Source: Streptomyces sp. NBC_00572 (GTDB taxonomy: Bacteria; Actinomycetota; Actinomycetes; Streptomycetales; Streptomycetaceae). Taken from it: a stretch of DNA of 64,000 bases. The notes under the pieces are model-generated. The model saw only the letters and a list, made by a program, of their open reading frames with translations, was not told where the DNA came from and ran no database searches. The DNA lies in assembly GCF_026341815.1 (NCBI RefSeq), contig NZ_JAPENX010000001.1:1488001-1552000 (forward strand), read 5' to 3'. Both the position numbers and the translations under genes were made by a program. Of this stretch, positions 27,933 to 37,482 are shown in pieces (position 1 is the first letter of the stretch; each line of letters opens with the position of its first letter).

Positions 27933-29147
27933 ATGGCCGGTACGACTCCGGGAACCCCCGGCACGCCGCGCGTGCTGCGCGCCATGAACGACCGCGCCGC
28001 CCTCGACCTGCTCCTGGAGCACGGCCCGCTCTCGCGGACCCGGATCGGCAAGCTCACCGGCCTGTCCAAGCCGACCGCCTCCCAGCTGCTCGCCCGCCTC
28101 GAAGCGGCCGGGCTCGTCGTCGCCACCGGCACCACCGCGGGCAGGCCCGGACCGAACGCCCAGCTCTACGCGGTCAACGCGCGGGCCGCGTACGCCGCCG
28201 GACTCGACGTCGACCAGCACCGCATCCACGCCGCCGTCGCCGACATCACGGGCGAGATCGTCGGCGAGTACGAGCTCCGCACCCCCGGCCGCGCCGCCTC
28301 CGGCGTCGTCCGCCAGGTCACCGACGCCCTCGACGGGGCCGTCAAGGCGGCCGGGATCGACCGCGAGGACGTCCGGCGCCTGGTCATCGGCACCCCCGGC
28401 GCCTTCGACCCGGCCACCGGGCGCCTGCGGTACGCCTCCCACCTGCCCGGCTGGCACTCCCCCACCCTGCTGGAGGAGTTGGCCGCCGTCCTGCCGATGC
28501 CGTTCGAGTACGAGAACGACGTCAACCTCGTCGCCGTCGCCGAGCAGCGCCTGGGCGCCGCCCGGGGCCACGACAACTTCGCCCTGCTGTGGAACGAGGG
28601 GGGCCTCGGCGCCGCCCTCGTCCTCGGCGGGCGGCTGCACCGCGGCTTCACCGGGGGCGCCGGCGAACTCGGCTTCCTGCCCGTGCCCGGCACCCCGCTC
28701 GTACGGCAGGTCACCAAGGCCAACTCCGGCGGATTCCAGGAGCTCGCGGGCATCCAGTCCGTGCCCCGGATCGCACGCGCCGCCGGCATCGAGACCCCCG
28801 ACCACCCGTACGTACCGGTGGTGACCGGGCTGCTCACGCACGCCGCCGAGGCGCACGGCGACGACCCCCGGTACGCGGAGCTGCTCGACCGGTACGCCGA
28901 GCGTCTCGCCACCGGGCTCGCCTCCCTCGTGGCCGTCCTCGACCCCGAACTGATCGTGCTGTCCGGAGACGCCCTCGTCACCGGCGGCGAACCCCTGCGC
29001 GCGCGGGTGCAGTCCGAACTCGCCGACCTCGCCCCTTCCCGACCGCGGCTCGTCCTCTCCGCCGTGCGCCGGAGACCCGTGCTGCGCGGCGCCCTCGAAA
29101 GCGCCCTCGCCACCACGCGCGACGAGGTCTTCGACACCTCGCGCTGA
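27933..29147 (+). CDS. csnR: ROK-family repressor, CsnR-like
   Basis: 404 residues. Winged helix at the N-terminus (LLEHGPLSRTRIGKLTGLSKPTASQLLARL, residues about 26-55 by motif) and a ROK kinase-like effector domain. The ROK zinc motif CxCGxxGCxE is replaced (GFTGGAGELGFLPVPGTPL), so no sugar kinase activity is expected. In Streptomyces coelicolor the equivalent gene heads csnR-csnE-csnF-csnG-csnH-csnK and responds to glucosamine oligosaccharides; gene order here is the same. ATG at 27933. The operator at 27883-27897 lies just upstream. Confidence 0.85.
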   Translation: MAGTTPGTPGTPRVLRAMNDRAALDLLLEHGPLSRTRIGKLTGLSKPTASQLLARLEAAGLVVATGTTAGRPGPNAQLYAVNARAAYAAGLDVDQHRIHAAVADITGEIVGEYELRTPGRAASGVVRQVTDALDGAVKAAGIDREDVRRLVIGTPGAFDPATGRLRYASHLPGWHSPTLLEELAAVLPMPFEYENDVNLVAVAEQRLGAARGHDNFALLWNEGGLGAALVLGGRLHRGFTGGAGELGFLPVPGTPLVRQVTKANSGGFQELAGIQSVPRIARAAGIETPDHPYVPVVTGLLTHAAEAHGDDPRYAELLDRYAERLATGLASLVAVLDPELIVLSGDALVTGGEPLRARVQSELADLAPSRPRLVLSAVRRRPVLRGALESALATTRDEVFDTSR

Positions 29148-29176
29148 CCCACCGAGCTTCACCCCGCCTGCACCAT

Positions 29177-29216
29177 CGCCCGTTCGCCCGTTCGCCCGTT
29201 CGCCCCATCGCCCCTT
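29177..29216. repeat. 8-bp tandem array between csnR and csnE
   Basis: Five consecutive 8-bp units starting at 29177, three identical (cgcccgtt) then cgccccat and cgcccctt. It ends 20 nt before the csnE start. A slippage-prone tract that could change spacing or mRNA structure at the ribosome site. Confidence 0.8.
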
Positions 29217-29236
29217 CGCCACCGGGAGACACCGTC

Positions 29237-30583
29237 ATGCCCGTACGTCCGCGCAGAGCCGCCGCCGCGCTCGCCGCCACCGCCTCGATCGCCCTCTTCG
29301 CCTCCGCCTGTACGGGCTCCGCGAACAACGCGGCCTCCGACGACCCCAAGGCCGAGACCACCATCACCTTCTGGCACGGCTGGGCGGCGCCCGCCGAGGT
29401 CAAGGCGATCGAGGACAACATCGCCCGCTTCGAGAAGGCCCACCCGAACATCAAGGTGAAGGTCGTCGGCGGCATCAACGACGACAAGCTGGGCCAGGCG
29501 CTGCGCGCGGGCGGTTCGAACGGCCCGGACGTCGTCTCCTCCTTCACGACGGCCAACGTCGGCAAGTTCTGCGCCTCGGGCGCGCTCGCCGACCTCAAGC
29601 CCTTCATAGAGAAGGACAAGCTGGACCTGGACAAGATCTTCCCGAAGGTCCTCCAGTCGTACACGCAGTTCGAGGGCAAGCGCTGCTCCCTGCCGCTGCT
29701 CTCCGACGCCTACGGCCTCTTCTACAACAAGGACGCCTTCAAGGCGGCCGGTCTCGACCCCGAGGCCCCGCCGAAGACCTGGTCCCAGTTCACCCAGGTC
29801 GCCAAGGCGCTCACCAAGGCCAAGGGCGACTCCTACGAGCAGCTCGGCGTCATGCCGAACTACCTCGGCTACGAGACCGTCGTCTCCCACTACATGTCGC
29901 AGTGGAAGCACAACGGGTACTTCGACGCGGACGGCAAGTCGAACATCGCCAAGGACCCGGCGTTCGCCGAGATGATGACGTACCAGAAGTCCCTGGTCGA
30001 CGCCCTGGGCGGGTTCCGGAAGCTCGACAAGTACCGCACCACCTTCGGTGACGAGTGGGGCTCCAAGCACCCCTTCCAGACCGGCCATGTCGCCATGCAG
30101 CTGGACGGCGAGTGGCGGCTGAACTTCGTCAAGAACGCCAAGGTCGACTTCGAGGTCGGCGTCGCACCGCTGCCCGTCGCCGACGACGAGATCGCCGAGT
30201 ACGGCAAGGGCTACCTCTCCGGCACGATCATGGGCATCGCCCCGCAGAGCCAGAAGCAGAACGCGGCCTGGGAGCTGGTCAAGTACATGACCACGGACAC
30301 CGACGCCGTGGTCGGCTTCGCCAACGACATCGGCAACGTGCCCTCCACGCTGGAGGCGCTGAAGTCCCCGAAGCTGAAGTTCGACCCGCGCTTCAAGACC
30401 TTCCTGGACATCGCCCGGCACCCCGAGTCCACCACGTCGGACGGCGCGGTCAACGGCTCCGCCTACCAGGACACCCTTCAGAAGTTCGCCCAGCAGTACG
30501 AGAAGGGCCAGGTCACGGACCTGAAGAAGGGTCTCGCCGACACCGCGGCCCAGATCGACCGCGACATCGCCGCGGCGAAGTGA
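29237..30583 (+). CDS. csnE: ABC sugar-binding lipoprotein, CsnE-like
   Basis: 448 residues, family 1 solute-binding protein. Lipoprotein signal with lipobox FASAC near residue 23, then TTITFWHGWAAPAEVKAIEDNI, the typical SBP_bac_1 start. It should bind glucosamine oligosaccharides outside the membrane and deliver them to CsnF/CsnG. ATG at 29237 has GGGAGA upstream; the far longer open frame runs through csnR and is a shadow. No ATPase gene is in the operon, so the shared MsiK ATPase probably drives transport. Confidence 0.9.
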   Translation: MPVRPRRAAAALAATASIALFASACTGSANNAASDDPKAETTITFWHGWAAPAEVKAIEDNIARFEKAHPNIKVKVVGGINDDKLGQALRAGGSNGPDVVSSFTTANVGKFCASGALADLKPFIEKDKLDLDKIFPKVLQSYTQFEGKRCSLPLLSDAYGLFYNKDAFKAAGLDPEAPPKTWSQFTQVAKALTKAKGDSYEQLGVMPNYLGYETVVSHYMSQWKHNGYFDADGKSNIAKDPAFAEMMTYQKSLVDALGGFRKLDKYRTTFGDEWGSKHPFQTGHVAMQLDGEWRLNFVKNAKVDFEVGVAPLPVADDEIAEYGKGYLSGTIMGIAPQSQKQNAAWELVKYMTTDTDAVVGFANDIGNVPSTLEALKSPKLKFDPRFKTFLDIARHPESTTSDGAVNGSAYQDTLQKFAQQYEKGQVTDLKKGLADTAAQIDRDIAAAK

Positions 30584-30599
30584 CGGCCGGAACCCACCC

Positions 30600-31598
30600 A
30601 TGAGCACGGACACCCTGCCCGCGAAGGAGGCGGCCGCCCCGGCCGCCCCCTCCCCCGGGGGACGGAACACGCTGCGGTCGAGGCGCCGGCGCAACGCCCT
30701 CCTCACCCTGGCGTTCATGTCGCCCTGGCTGATCGGATTCGGCTTCTTCTTCGCCTATCCGCTCCTCTCCACGCTGTACTTCTCCTTCATGAAGTACGAC
30801 GGCCTCAACCCGCCGGAATGGCGGGGCACGGGGAACTGGACGTACGTCTTCTCCGACTTCCCCCAGTTCTGGCCGGCCCTGCGGAACACCCTCTGGCTCG
30901 GCGTCGTCATGGTCGCCTGCCGGGTGCTCTTCGGCCTCGGCATCGGCATGCTGATCACCAAGATCAAGCACGGGGCCGGTGTCTACCGCACCCTCTTCTA
31001 CCTGCCGTACCTGGCGCCGCCGGTGGCCGCCACGCTGGCCTTCGTCTTCCTGCTCAACCCCGGCACCGGCCCGGTCAACTCGTTCCTGGAGGCGGTCGGC
31101 ATCCCCGCCCCCTCCTGGTTCAACGACGCCGACTGGTCCAAGCCCGCGCTGACCGTCCTCGCCGTGTGGGGCGTCGGCGACCTCATGGTCATCTTCATGG
31201 CCGCCCTGCTCGACGTACCGAAGGAGCAGTACGAGGCCGCCGAACTCGACGGCGCGTCCCCCTGGCAGCGGTTCCGCTTCATCACGCTGCCGAACATCTC
31301 GCCGATCGTGCTCTTCGCGGTCGTCACCGGGGTCATCGGCGCGATGCAGTACTACACGCAGCCGATCGTGGCCGCGAAGGTCGCCTCGGGGAAGATGGGC
31401 GGCTCCGGCGAGGTCTTCGTCCCCGGCTACCCGGACGACTCCACGCTGACCCTCCCGCAGCTGGTCTACAACCTCGGCTTCAGCCAGTTCAACTACGGGG
31501 CCGCCTGCGTCGTGGCGCTGGTGCTCTTCGCCTTCTCCATGGCCTTCACCGCGCTCCTGATGCGCCGGCGCGGCGGCCTGATCGGCTCGGGTGACTGA
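30600..31598 (+). CDS. csnF: ABC sugar permease, MalF type, CsnF-like
   Basis: 332 residues, six transmembrane helices. The EAA loop is EQYEAAELDGASPWQRFRFI, the contact for the ATPase. It begins 17 nt after csnE and is followed by csnG 3 nt after its stop. Forms the membrane channel with CsnG for import of the sugar bound by CsnE. Confidence 0.92.
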   Translation: MSTDTLPAKEAAAPAAPSPGGRNTLRSRRRRNALLTLAFMSPWLIGFGFFFAYPLLSTLYFSFMKYDGLNPPEWRGTGNWTYVFSDFPQFWPALRNTLWLGVVMVACRVLFGLGIGMLITKIKHGAGVYRTLFYLPYLAPPVAATLAFVFLLNPGTGPVNSFLEAVGIPAPSWFNDADWSKPALTVLAVWGVGDLMVIFMAALLDVPKEQYEAAELDGASPWQRFRFITLPNISPIVLFAVVTGVIGAMQYYTQPIVAAKVASGKMGGSGEVFVPGYPDDSTLTLPQLVYNLGFSQFNYGAACVVALVLFAFSMAFTALLMRRRGGLIGSGD

Positions 31599-31601
31599 CA
31601 C

Positions 31602-32492
31602 ATGACGACCGCAACCGCTCCCGCCCCGGCCCGCCTTGTGGCGACCTCCGCCGAGAAGAAGGCCCGCCGCAGGTCGCTGCTGCACTGGATCGCCGTGCAC
31701 TCGCTCGGCATCGCCGCGGCCCTGTTCTTCGTGCTCCCGTTCGTCTTCGTCTTCCTGACCTCCCTGATGAGCGACCAGCAGGCGCTCACCCGGGACCTGA
31801 CGCCGAACTCCTGGCACTGGGACAACTACGTCCGGGTCTTCGACACCCCCGGCTTCCTCACCTGGTGGAAGAACTCGCTGCTGTACGCGGGGCTCGGCAC
31901 CGTCCTCGTCGTGGTGTCCTCGATACCCGTGGCGTACGCGCTCGCCAAGTTCCGCTTCCGCGGCCGGCACCTGTCGCTGCTGCTGGTCATCTCGATGATG
32001 ATGCTGCCGCCGCAGGTCGTGATCATCCCGATGTACCTGTTCTGGGCCAAGCAGATGGACCTCTCCGGCACGCTGTGGCCGCTGATCATCCCGATGGCCT
32101 TCGGCGACGCCTTCGCCATCTTCCTGCTGCGCCAGTTCCTGCTGACCATCCCGAACGAGTACATCGAGGCCGCGAAGATCGACGGGTGCGGCGAGTTCCG
32201 CACCCTGATCCGGGTCGTCCTCCCGATGGCGAAGCCGGGCATCGCCGCCGTCGCCCTGTTCCAGTTCTTCTACTGCTGGAACGACTACTTCGGGCCGCAG
32301 ATCTACGCCTCGGAGAACCCGGGTGCCTGGACGCTCAGTTACGGCCTGGAGTCCTTCAAGGGCGCGCACCACACCGACTGGAATCTGACCATGGCCGCGA
32401 CCGTCCTGGTCATGGCCCCTGTGATCCTCGTCTTCTTCTTCGCCCAGAAGGCGTTCGTCGAGGGAGTCACACTGACCGGAGTGAAGGGCTGA
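31602..32492 (+). CDS. csnG: ABC sugar permease, MalG type, CsnG-like
   Basis: 296 residues, six helices. EAA loop NEYIEAAKIDGCGEFRTLIR and the MalG-type C-terminus (FFAQKAFVEGVTLTGVKG) are clear. Partner of CsnF. Confidence 0.92.
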   Translation: MTTATAPAPARLVATSAEKKARRRSLLHWIAVHSLGIAAALFFVLPFVFVFLTSLMSDQQALTRDLTPNSWHWDNYVRVFDTPGFLTWWKNSLLYAGLGTVLVVVSSIPVAYALAKFRFRGRHLSLLLVISMMMLPPQVVIIPMYLFWAKQMDLSGTLWPLIIPMAFGDAFAIFLLRQFLLTIPNEYIEAAKIDGCGEFRTLIRVVLPMAKPGIAAVALFQFFYCWNDYFGPQIYASENPGAWTLSYGLESFKGAHHTDWNLTMAATVLVMAPVILVFFFAQKAFVEGVTLTGVKG

Positions 32493-32499
32493 ACACACG

Positions 32500-33765
32500 A
32501 TGAAGCTCACTGTCGTGGGGGGCGGTTCCACCTACACCCCCGAACTGATCGACGGCTTCGCGCGGCTGCGCGACACCCTGCCCATCACCGAACTCGTCCT
32601 CGTCGACCCCGCCGCCGACCGGCTCGACCTGGTCGGCGGACTCGCCCGCCGCATCTTCGCCAAGCAGGACCACGCGGGGAAGATCGTCACCACCACCGAC
32701 CTCGACGCCGGGGTCGAGGGCGCCGACGCCGTCCTGCTCCAACTGCGGGTCGGCGGACAGGCCGCCCGCCAGCAGGACGAGACCTGGCCGCTGGAGTGCG
32801 GCTGCGTCGGCCAGGAGACCACCGGCGCCGGCGGTCTCGCCAAGGCCCTCCGGACGGTCCCGGTGGTCCTGGACATCGCCGAGCGGGTCCGGCGCACCAA
32901 CCCGGACGCCTGGATCATCGACTTCACCAACCCCGTCGGCATCGTCACGCGCGCGCTGCTCCAGGCCGGGCACAAGGCCGTCGGCCTGTGCAACGTCGCC
33001 ATCGGCTTCCAGCGGAAGTTCGCCGCGCTCCTCGGTGTGACCCCGTCCGAGGTCCACCTGGACCACGTCGGGCTCAACCACCTGACCTGGGAGCGGGCCG
33101 TACGCGTCGGGGGCCCCGAGGGCGAGAACGTACTGCCCCGGCTGCTCGCCGAGCACGGCGACGCGATCGCCGACGACCTGCGGCTGCCGCGCCCGGTCCT
33201 GGACCGGCTCGGCGTCGTCCCCTCGTACTACCTGCGCTACTTCTACGCGCACGACGAGGTCGTCCGGGAGCTCGGCAGCAAGCCCTCGCGGGCCGCCGAG
33301 GTCGCCGCGATGGAGAAGGAACTCCTGGAGATGTACGGGGACCCGGCGCTCGACGAGAAGCCGGCCCTGCTCGCCAAGCGCGGCGGCGCCTTCTACTCGG
33401 AGGCGGCCGTGGACCTGGCCGCGTCCCTGCTGGGCGGCGGAGGCTCGCCGTACCAGGTGGTCAACACGTACAACAACGGCACCCTGCCGTTCCTGCCGGA
33501 CGACGCCGTCATCGAGACGCAGGCCGCGGTCGGCGCGCACGGCGCGGCGCCGCTGCCGGTCGCGCCGGTGGACCCGCTGTACGCCGGTCTGATCGCGAAC
33601 GTCACGGCCTACGAGGACCTGGCGCTCGAAGCGGCGCTGCGCGGTGGCCGGGACCGGGTGTTCAAGGCGCTGCTCGCACATCCGCTGGTGGGGCAGTACG
33701 CGTACGCCGACGGGCTCACCGACCGGCTGATCGCGCACAACCGGGAGCACCTCGCGTGGGCGTGA
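32500..33765 (+). CDS. csnH: GH4 family 6-phospho-beta-glycosidase, CsnH-like
   Basis: 421 residues. NAD-dependent, Mn-dependent GH4 glycosidase: N-terminal GGGSTYTPELIDGF Rossmann start, metal-binding GLCNV (Cys) and VGLNHLTW (His) motifs of the 6-phospho-beta-glucosidase branch. In this operon it should cleave (phosphorylated) glucosamine disaccharides after import. Its stop overlaps the csnK start as GTGA. Confidence 0.9.
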   Translation: MKLTVVGGGSTYTPELIDGFARLRDTLPITELVLVDPAADRLDLVGGLARRIFAKQDHAGKIVTTTDLDAGVEGADAVLLQLRVGGQAARQQDETWPLECGCVGQETTGAGGLAKALRTVPVVLDIAERVRRTNPDAWIIDFTNPVGIVTRALLQAGHKAVGLCNVAIGFQRKFAALLGVTPSEVHLDHVGLNHLTWERAVRVGGPEGENVLPRLLAEHGDAIADDLRLPRPVLDRLGVVPSYYLRYFYAHDEVVRELGSKPSRAAEVAAMEKELLEMYGDPALDEKPALLAKRGGAFYSEAAVDLAASLLGGGGSPYQVVNTYNNGTLPFLPDDAVIETQAAVGAHGAAPLPVAPVDPLYAGLIANVTAYEDLALEAALRGGRDRVFKALLAHPLVGQYAYADGLTDRLIAHNREHLAWA

Positions 33766-34745
33766 ACCCGAACGACGTCCTCCTCGCGGTCGACGCGGGG
33801 AACAGCAAGACCGACGTCGCTGTCCTCGGCCGGGACGGCACCGTCCTGGGCGCGGCCCGCGGCGGCGGGTTCCAGCCGCCGGTGGTGGGCGTGGAGACGG
33901 CCGTCGACTCCCTGGCGGAGATCGTCGGGCGGGCGTGGACGGAGGCCGGTGGCACCGGCTCCTCCCCCGCGTTCGCCCATGTCTCGGCCTGTCTCGCCAA
34001 CGCCGATCTGCCCGTCGAGGAGACCGCCCTCCAGGCCGAACTCCTGCGCAGGGACTGGAGCCGGTCGGTGCGGGTGCACAACGACACCTTCGCGATACTG
34101 CGGGCCGGGCTCGACGAGCCGCGCGGTGTGGCGGTGGTGTGCGGGGCGGGGATCAACTGCGTCGGGATGACCCCGGACGGGCGGACCGCGCGCTTCCCCG
34201 CGATCGGGAAGATCTCCGGGGACTGGGGCGGCGGCAGCGGCATGGCCGAGGAGGCGCTCTGGTTCGGGGCGCGCGCCGAGGACGGGCGCGGCGAGCCGTC
34301 CGAGCTGGCGCGCGCGCTGCCCGCGCACTTCGGTCTGGAGACGATGTACGCGCTGATCGAGGCGCTGCACCTGGGTCTCGTGCCCTTCGAGCGGCGGCAC
34401 GAGCTGACGCCCGTGCTGTTCCGGGTGAGCGCGGACGGCGACCCGGTCGCGCTCTCGCTCGTGCACCGGCTCGCCGAGGAGGTCGTCGCGCTGTCGGCGG
34501 TCGCGCTCGGGCGGCTCGGCCTGCTCGACGAGGAGGCGCCGGTGATGCTGGGCGGCAGCGTGCTCGCCGCCCGCCATCCGCAGCTGGAGGAGAAGATCCG
34601 TGAACTCCTCGCCGAGCGGGCGCCGAAGGCCGTCGTCGGCTTCGTGACGGCGCCGCCGGTCCTCGGGGCGGGGCTGCTCGCCCTGGACGAGGTGGCGGCC
34701 GGCCCGGAGGCGTCGGCCCGGCTGCGGGAGCACTACGGGGCCTGA
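33762..34745 (+). CDS. csnK: BadF/BcrA-type sugar kinase, CsnK-like
   Basis: 327 residues from the GTG at 33762. ASKHA fold: phosphate-1 loop AVDAGNSKTDVAV, VCGAGINCVG for phosphate-2, and LGGSVLAA near the end for the adenosine site. Resembles N-acetylglucosamine kinases of the BadF/BadG group. It probably phosphorylates glucosamine or its oligomers, supplying the 6-phosphate that GH4 enzymes expect. Coupled to csnH by a 4-nt overlap. Confidence 0.88.
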   Translation: MNPNDVLLAVDAGNSKTDVAVLGRDGTVLGAARGGGFQPPVVGVETAVDSLAEIVGRAWTEAGGTGSSPAFAHVSACLANADLPVEETALQAELLRRDWSRSVRVHNDTFAILRAGLDEPRGVAVVCGAGINCVGMTPDGRTARFPAIGKISGDWGGGSGMAEEALWFGARAEDGRGEPSELARALPAHFGLETMYALIEALHLGLVPFERRHELTPVLFRVSADGDPVALSLVHRLAEEVVALSAVALGRLGLLDEEAPVMLGGSVLAARHPQLEEKIRELLAERAPKAVVGFVTAPPVLGAGLLALDEVAAGPEASARLREHYGA

Positions 34746-34759
34746 GGACAGGGGCAGTT

Positions 34760-34796
34760 CGCGGGGCGTCTCTTCAATGCGAAGAGGCGCCCCGCG
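34760..34796 (+). terminator. 16-bp hairpin after csnK
   Basis: Arms 34760-34775 and 34781-34796, one G-T pair, loop aatgc. It marks the end of the csn operon. The rest of 34797-35002 holds the GlnX promoter; no palindrome seen. Confidence 0.88.
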
Positions 34797-35002
34797 ACCA
34801 TGTTCACCTGTTCGAGCGATGCCCCGAACGGAACCGATCACGGCCCGGAGACGTATTCAGAGTGAGGGGTTCGCCCGCGGATGTGCCGGGGGCATGCGGC
34901 ACGATAAGAACAAGATCCAGTCAATCCCGGTGTGCGAACGGCCCCCTGAGGCCATACTGCAGGCCGGACCGGCCGAAGTCAGCGACCCCAGGGGGAGGTC
35001 AA

Positions 35003-36430
35003 GTGACACACCCGCCGAACGCGCCCGCCGCCCCGGCGGCGCGGAGCGCGGCGCACCCGCCCGCACGCCCGGCAGGCGTGCCCGCGCAGCCGTCGCCCGC
35101 ACCCGGCGCCGCCCCGCCCGCGGGGCGTGGCGCCTGGGCCGTGGGCCGGGAGCGGCTGCGGGTCGCCACCACGACCGAGCCCGGCCGGCTCCAGATCCTC
35201 GGGGCCGTCCTCGCGCTGCTCGTCGTCGCGTTCGGCGCCGTCACCGCCCTGCAGGTCGACGACCGGGCCACCGCCGCCGACGACGTCGTCAGCCGCAGCC
35301 AGCCGCTGTCCGCCGACGCCGCCGCGATCTACCGCTCCCTCGCCGACGCGGACACCACCGCCGCCGGCGGCTTCCTCGCGGGCACCCTGGAGCCCGCGGA
35401 GTCCCGCGCGCGGTACGACCGGGACATCGCCACCGCCGCTCGGCTGCTCGTCAAGGCCGCCGCGAGCACGGAGAGTTCGGGCGAGTCGGCCCGGGAGATC
35501 GCCACCCTCAACGAACAGCTCCCGCGCTACACGGGCCTGATAGAGCGCGCGCGGGCCGCCAACCGGCAGGGCCTTCCGCTGGGCGGGGCCTATCTGCGGT
35601 ACGCCAACCAGCAGATGACCAGTACGCTGCTGCCCGCCGCCGAGCGGCTGTACGCGGCCGAGACGGTACGGCTCCACAAGGACGACGAGTCGGCCCGCAC
35701 CTGGCCGTTCCTCTCCCTCGGTCTCGGACTGCTCACCCTCGCCGTCCTCGGCTGGGCCCAGCGCCGCAACTACGCCAGGACGAACCGGGTCTTCAACCAC
35801 GGACTGCTCGCCGCCACCGCCGCCACGGTGATCGTCGTCCTCTGGCTCCTCGCCGCGCACACCGTCGCCCGCACCGGGCTCGACAACGCGCGCAAGCACG
35901 GACAGGAGTCCCTCCAGGCCCTCAACACGGCCCGGATCGGCTCGCTCACGGCCCGCGCCAACGAGCTCCTGACCCTGGTCGCCCGGGGCGCCGTCCTCAC
36001 CGAGGACGGCAAGAACGACAAGTACGAGGCCGAGTACACGTCGAGCACCGGCGCCCTGACGGACGCGCTCGCCACGGCAAGGGAGCTGGCCGACGACGAC
36101 GCCGGCCGTTCCCCCGTCGACGAGGCCGCCTCCCGTACGGGCGAGTGGAAGCAGCGCCACACGGACGCTCGCGCCAAGGACGACGCCGGCGACTTCGAGG
36201 GCGCCCTCGGCCGGATCGTCGGCTCCGAGGAAACGACCGGCCAGTCCTTCGACCAGGTCGACGCGGCTCTGGAGCGCGCCCTCGCGCACGAGCAGGCCGA
36301 GTTCACCCGCTCCGCCGGGGACGCCAGGGACGCGCTGACGGCGCTGCCCCTGGGCGCGGCGGCCCTCGGGATCCTGGGCGCGGCCGGCGCCGTGCTCGGC
36401 ATCAACCGCAGACTGTCGGAGTACCGGTGA
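35003..36430 (+). CDS. glnX: GlnX-like four-helix membrane signalling protein
   Basis: 475 residues. A 60-residue Pro/Ala-rich cytoplasmic start, TM1 (63-85), an external helical region with paired long helices, TM2 and TM3 in the middle (TWPFLSLGLGLLTLAVL; LLAATAATVIVVLWLLAAH), a second external helical region and TM4 at the C-terminus (LPLGAAALGILGAAGAVLG). This matches GlnX of mycobacteria and corynebacteria, which passes the state of GlnH to PknG. GTG at 35003 has GGGGGAGG upstream. glnH-like and pknG genes follow. No catalytic domain is seen. Confidence 0.8.
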   Translation: MTHPPNAPAAPAARSAAHPPARPAGVPAQPSPAPGAAPPAGRGAWAVGRERLRVATTTEPGRLQILGAVLALLVVAFGAVTALQVDDRATAADDVVSRSQPLSADAAAIYRSLADADTTAAGGFLAGTLEPAESRARYDRDIATAARLLVKAAASTESSGESAREIATLNEQLPRYTGLIERARAANRQGLPLGGAYLRYANQQMTSTLLPAAERLYAAETVRLHKDDESARTWPFLSLGLGLLTLAVLGWAQRRNYARTNRVFNHGLLAATAATVIVVLWLLAAHTVARTGLDNARKHGQESLQALNTARIGSLTARANELLTLVARGAVLTEDGKNDKYEAEYTSSTGALTDALATARELADDDAGRSPVDEAASRTGEWKQRHTDARAKDDAGDFEGALGRIVGSEETTGQSFDQVDAALERALAHEQAEFTRSAGDARDALTALPLGAAALGILGAAGAVLGINRRLSEYR

Positions 36431-36441
36431 GAGGGGGCGGG

Positions 36442-37473
36442 ATGCCGAACGGCACGTACCCGCTGGTGCGGCGGACGGCGCAGCGGTTCCGGGGCTGGGG
36501 CGGGGTGGCCGCCATGGCCGTGGCCTGCGGGCTCACCGCCTCGCTCACCCTGCTCCCGCTGGCCCACGACGGCGGCGACGCCGCGGCCGCACCCGGCACG
36601 CACGGTCCCGGCGTCGGCACCGGCGTCCAGATCAAGGCGGACACCTGCGAGAAGCCCTGGGCCTCCCTCACGCCCTCGTCGGCGGACGGCCCGTCGATCG
36701 AGGCGATCAAGAAGCGCGGGAAGCTCGTCGTCGGCGTCGACCAGTCCAGCTACCGCTGGGGCTACCGGAACCCGGAGACCCGCGCCCTCGAAGGCTTCGA
36801 CATCGATCTGGCGCGGGAGATCGCCAGGAACATCCTGGGCAGCGAGGACGCCGTCATCTTCCGGGCGGTCCCCACGAACCAGCGGATCGCCGCCCTGGAC
36901 AGCGGCAAGGTCGACCTCGTCGTGCGCACCATGACGATCAACTGCAAGCGGATCCAACAGGTCGCCTTCTCCACCGCCTACTTCCAGGCCGGACAGCAGG
37001 TCCTCGCGCCCAAGCTGGCCAAGGACATCACCGGCTACGACACCTCGCTGAAGGGCAAGCGGGTCTGCACCGCCGAGGGCTCCACGGCCTACGAGGCCCT
37101 GGAGGAGAACTCCTTCGGCGCGCTCTTCAAGGACGAGGCCGACGGCACCAAGGACGACAAGGACCTGCTGACCGTCCCCAACCAGCTGGACTGCCTGGCC
37201 AGGCTCCAGATGGGCGAGGTCGACGCCGTCGTCACCGACAACGCCCTGGCGGCCGGCCAGGCCGCACAGGACCCCGCGGTCGAGCTGAAGGGCCGCCCGT
37301 TCACCACCGAGTACTACGGAGTGGCCGCCAAGCTCGGCAACGACGACCTGGTCCGCCGGGTCAACCAGGTCCTGGTCGGCTACCGGCAGGGCCCCTGGCA
37401 GCAGGCGTACAAGGACTGGCTGGAGAAGGACCTGCCCGGGATAACCGGCCCGCCCCCTCCGCTGTACAAGTAG
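36442..37473 (+). CDS. glnH: GlnH-like amino-acid-binding protein
   Basis: 343 residues. N-terminal membrane-type segment (AAMAVACGLTASLTLLPLA; Cys is placed like a lipobox but Ala sits at -3, so lipidation is uncertain), then an SBP_bac_3 domain: KRGKLVVGVDQSSYRWGYRNP, GFDIDLAREIA, GKVDLVVRTMTI. Mycobacterial GlnH binds aspartate, glutamate or related amino acids and has no ABC permease partner; likewise none is here. ATG at 36442 chosen; a GTG at 36427 overlaps the glnX stop as GTGA. Confidence 0.85.
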   Translation: MPNGTYPLVRRTAQRFRGWGGVAAMAVACGLTASLTLLPLAHDGGDAAAAPGTHGPGVGTGVQIKADTCEKPWASLTPSSADGPSIEAIKKRGKLVVGVDQSSYRWGYRNPETRALEGFDIDLAREIARNILGSEDAVIFRAVPTNQRIAALDSGKVDLVVRTMTINCKRIQQVAFSTAYFQAGQQVLAPKLAKDITGYDTSLKGKRVCTAEGSTAYEALEENSFGALFKDEADGTKDDKDLLTVPNQLDCLARLQMGEVDAVVTDNALAAGQAAQDPAVELKGRPFTTEYYGVAAKLGNDDLVRRVNQVLVGYRQGPWQQAYKDWLEKDLPGITGPPPPLYK

Positions 37474-37482
37474 CACTGCCCC

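Noticed and set aside
35003..36430. Methyl-accepting chemotaxis receptor
   Set aside because: Has paired external helical regions but no HAMP or signalling hairpin; four helices and position fit GlnX.
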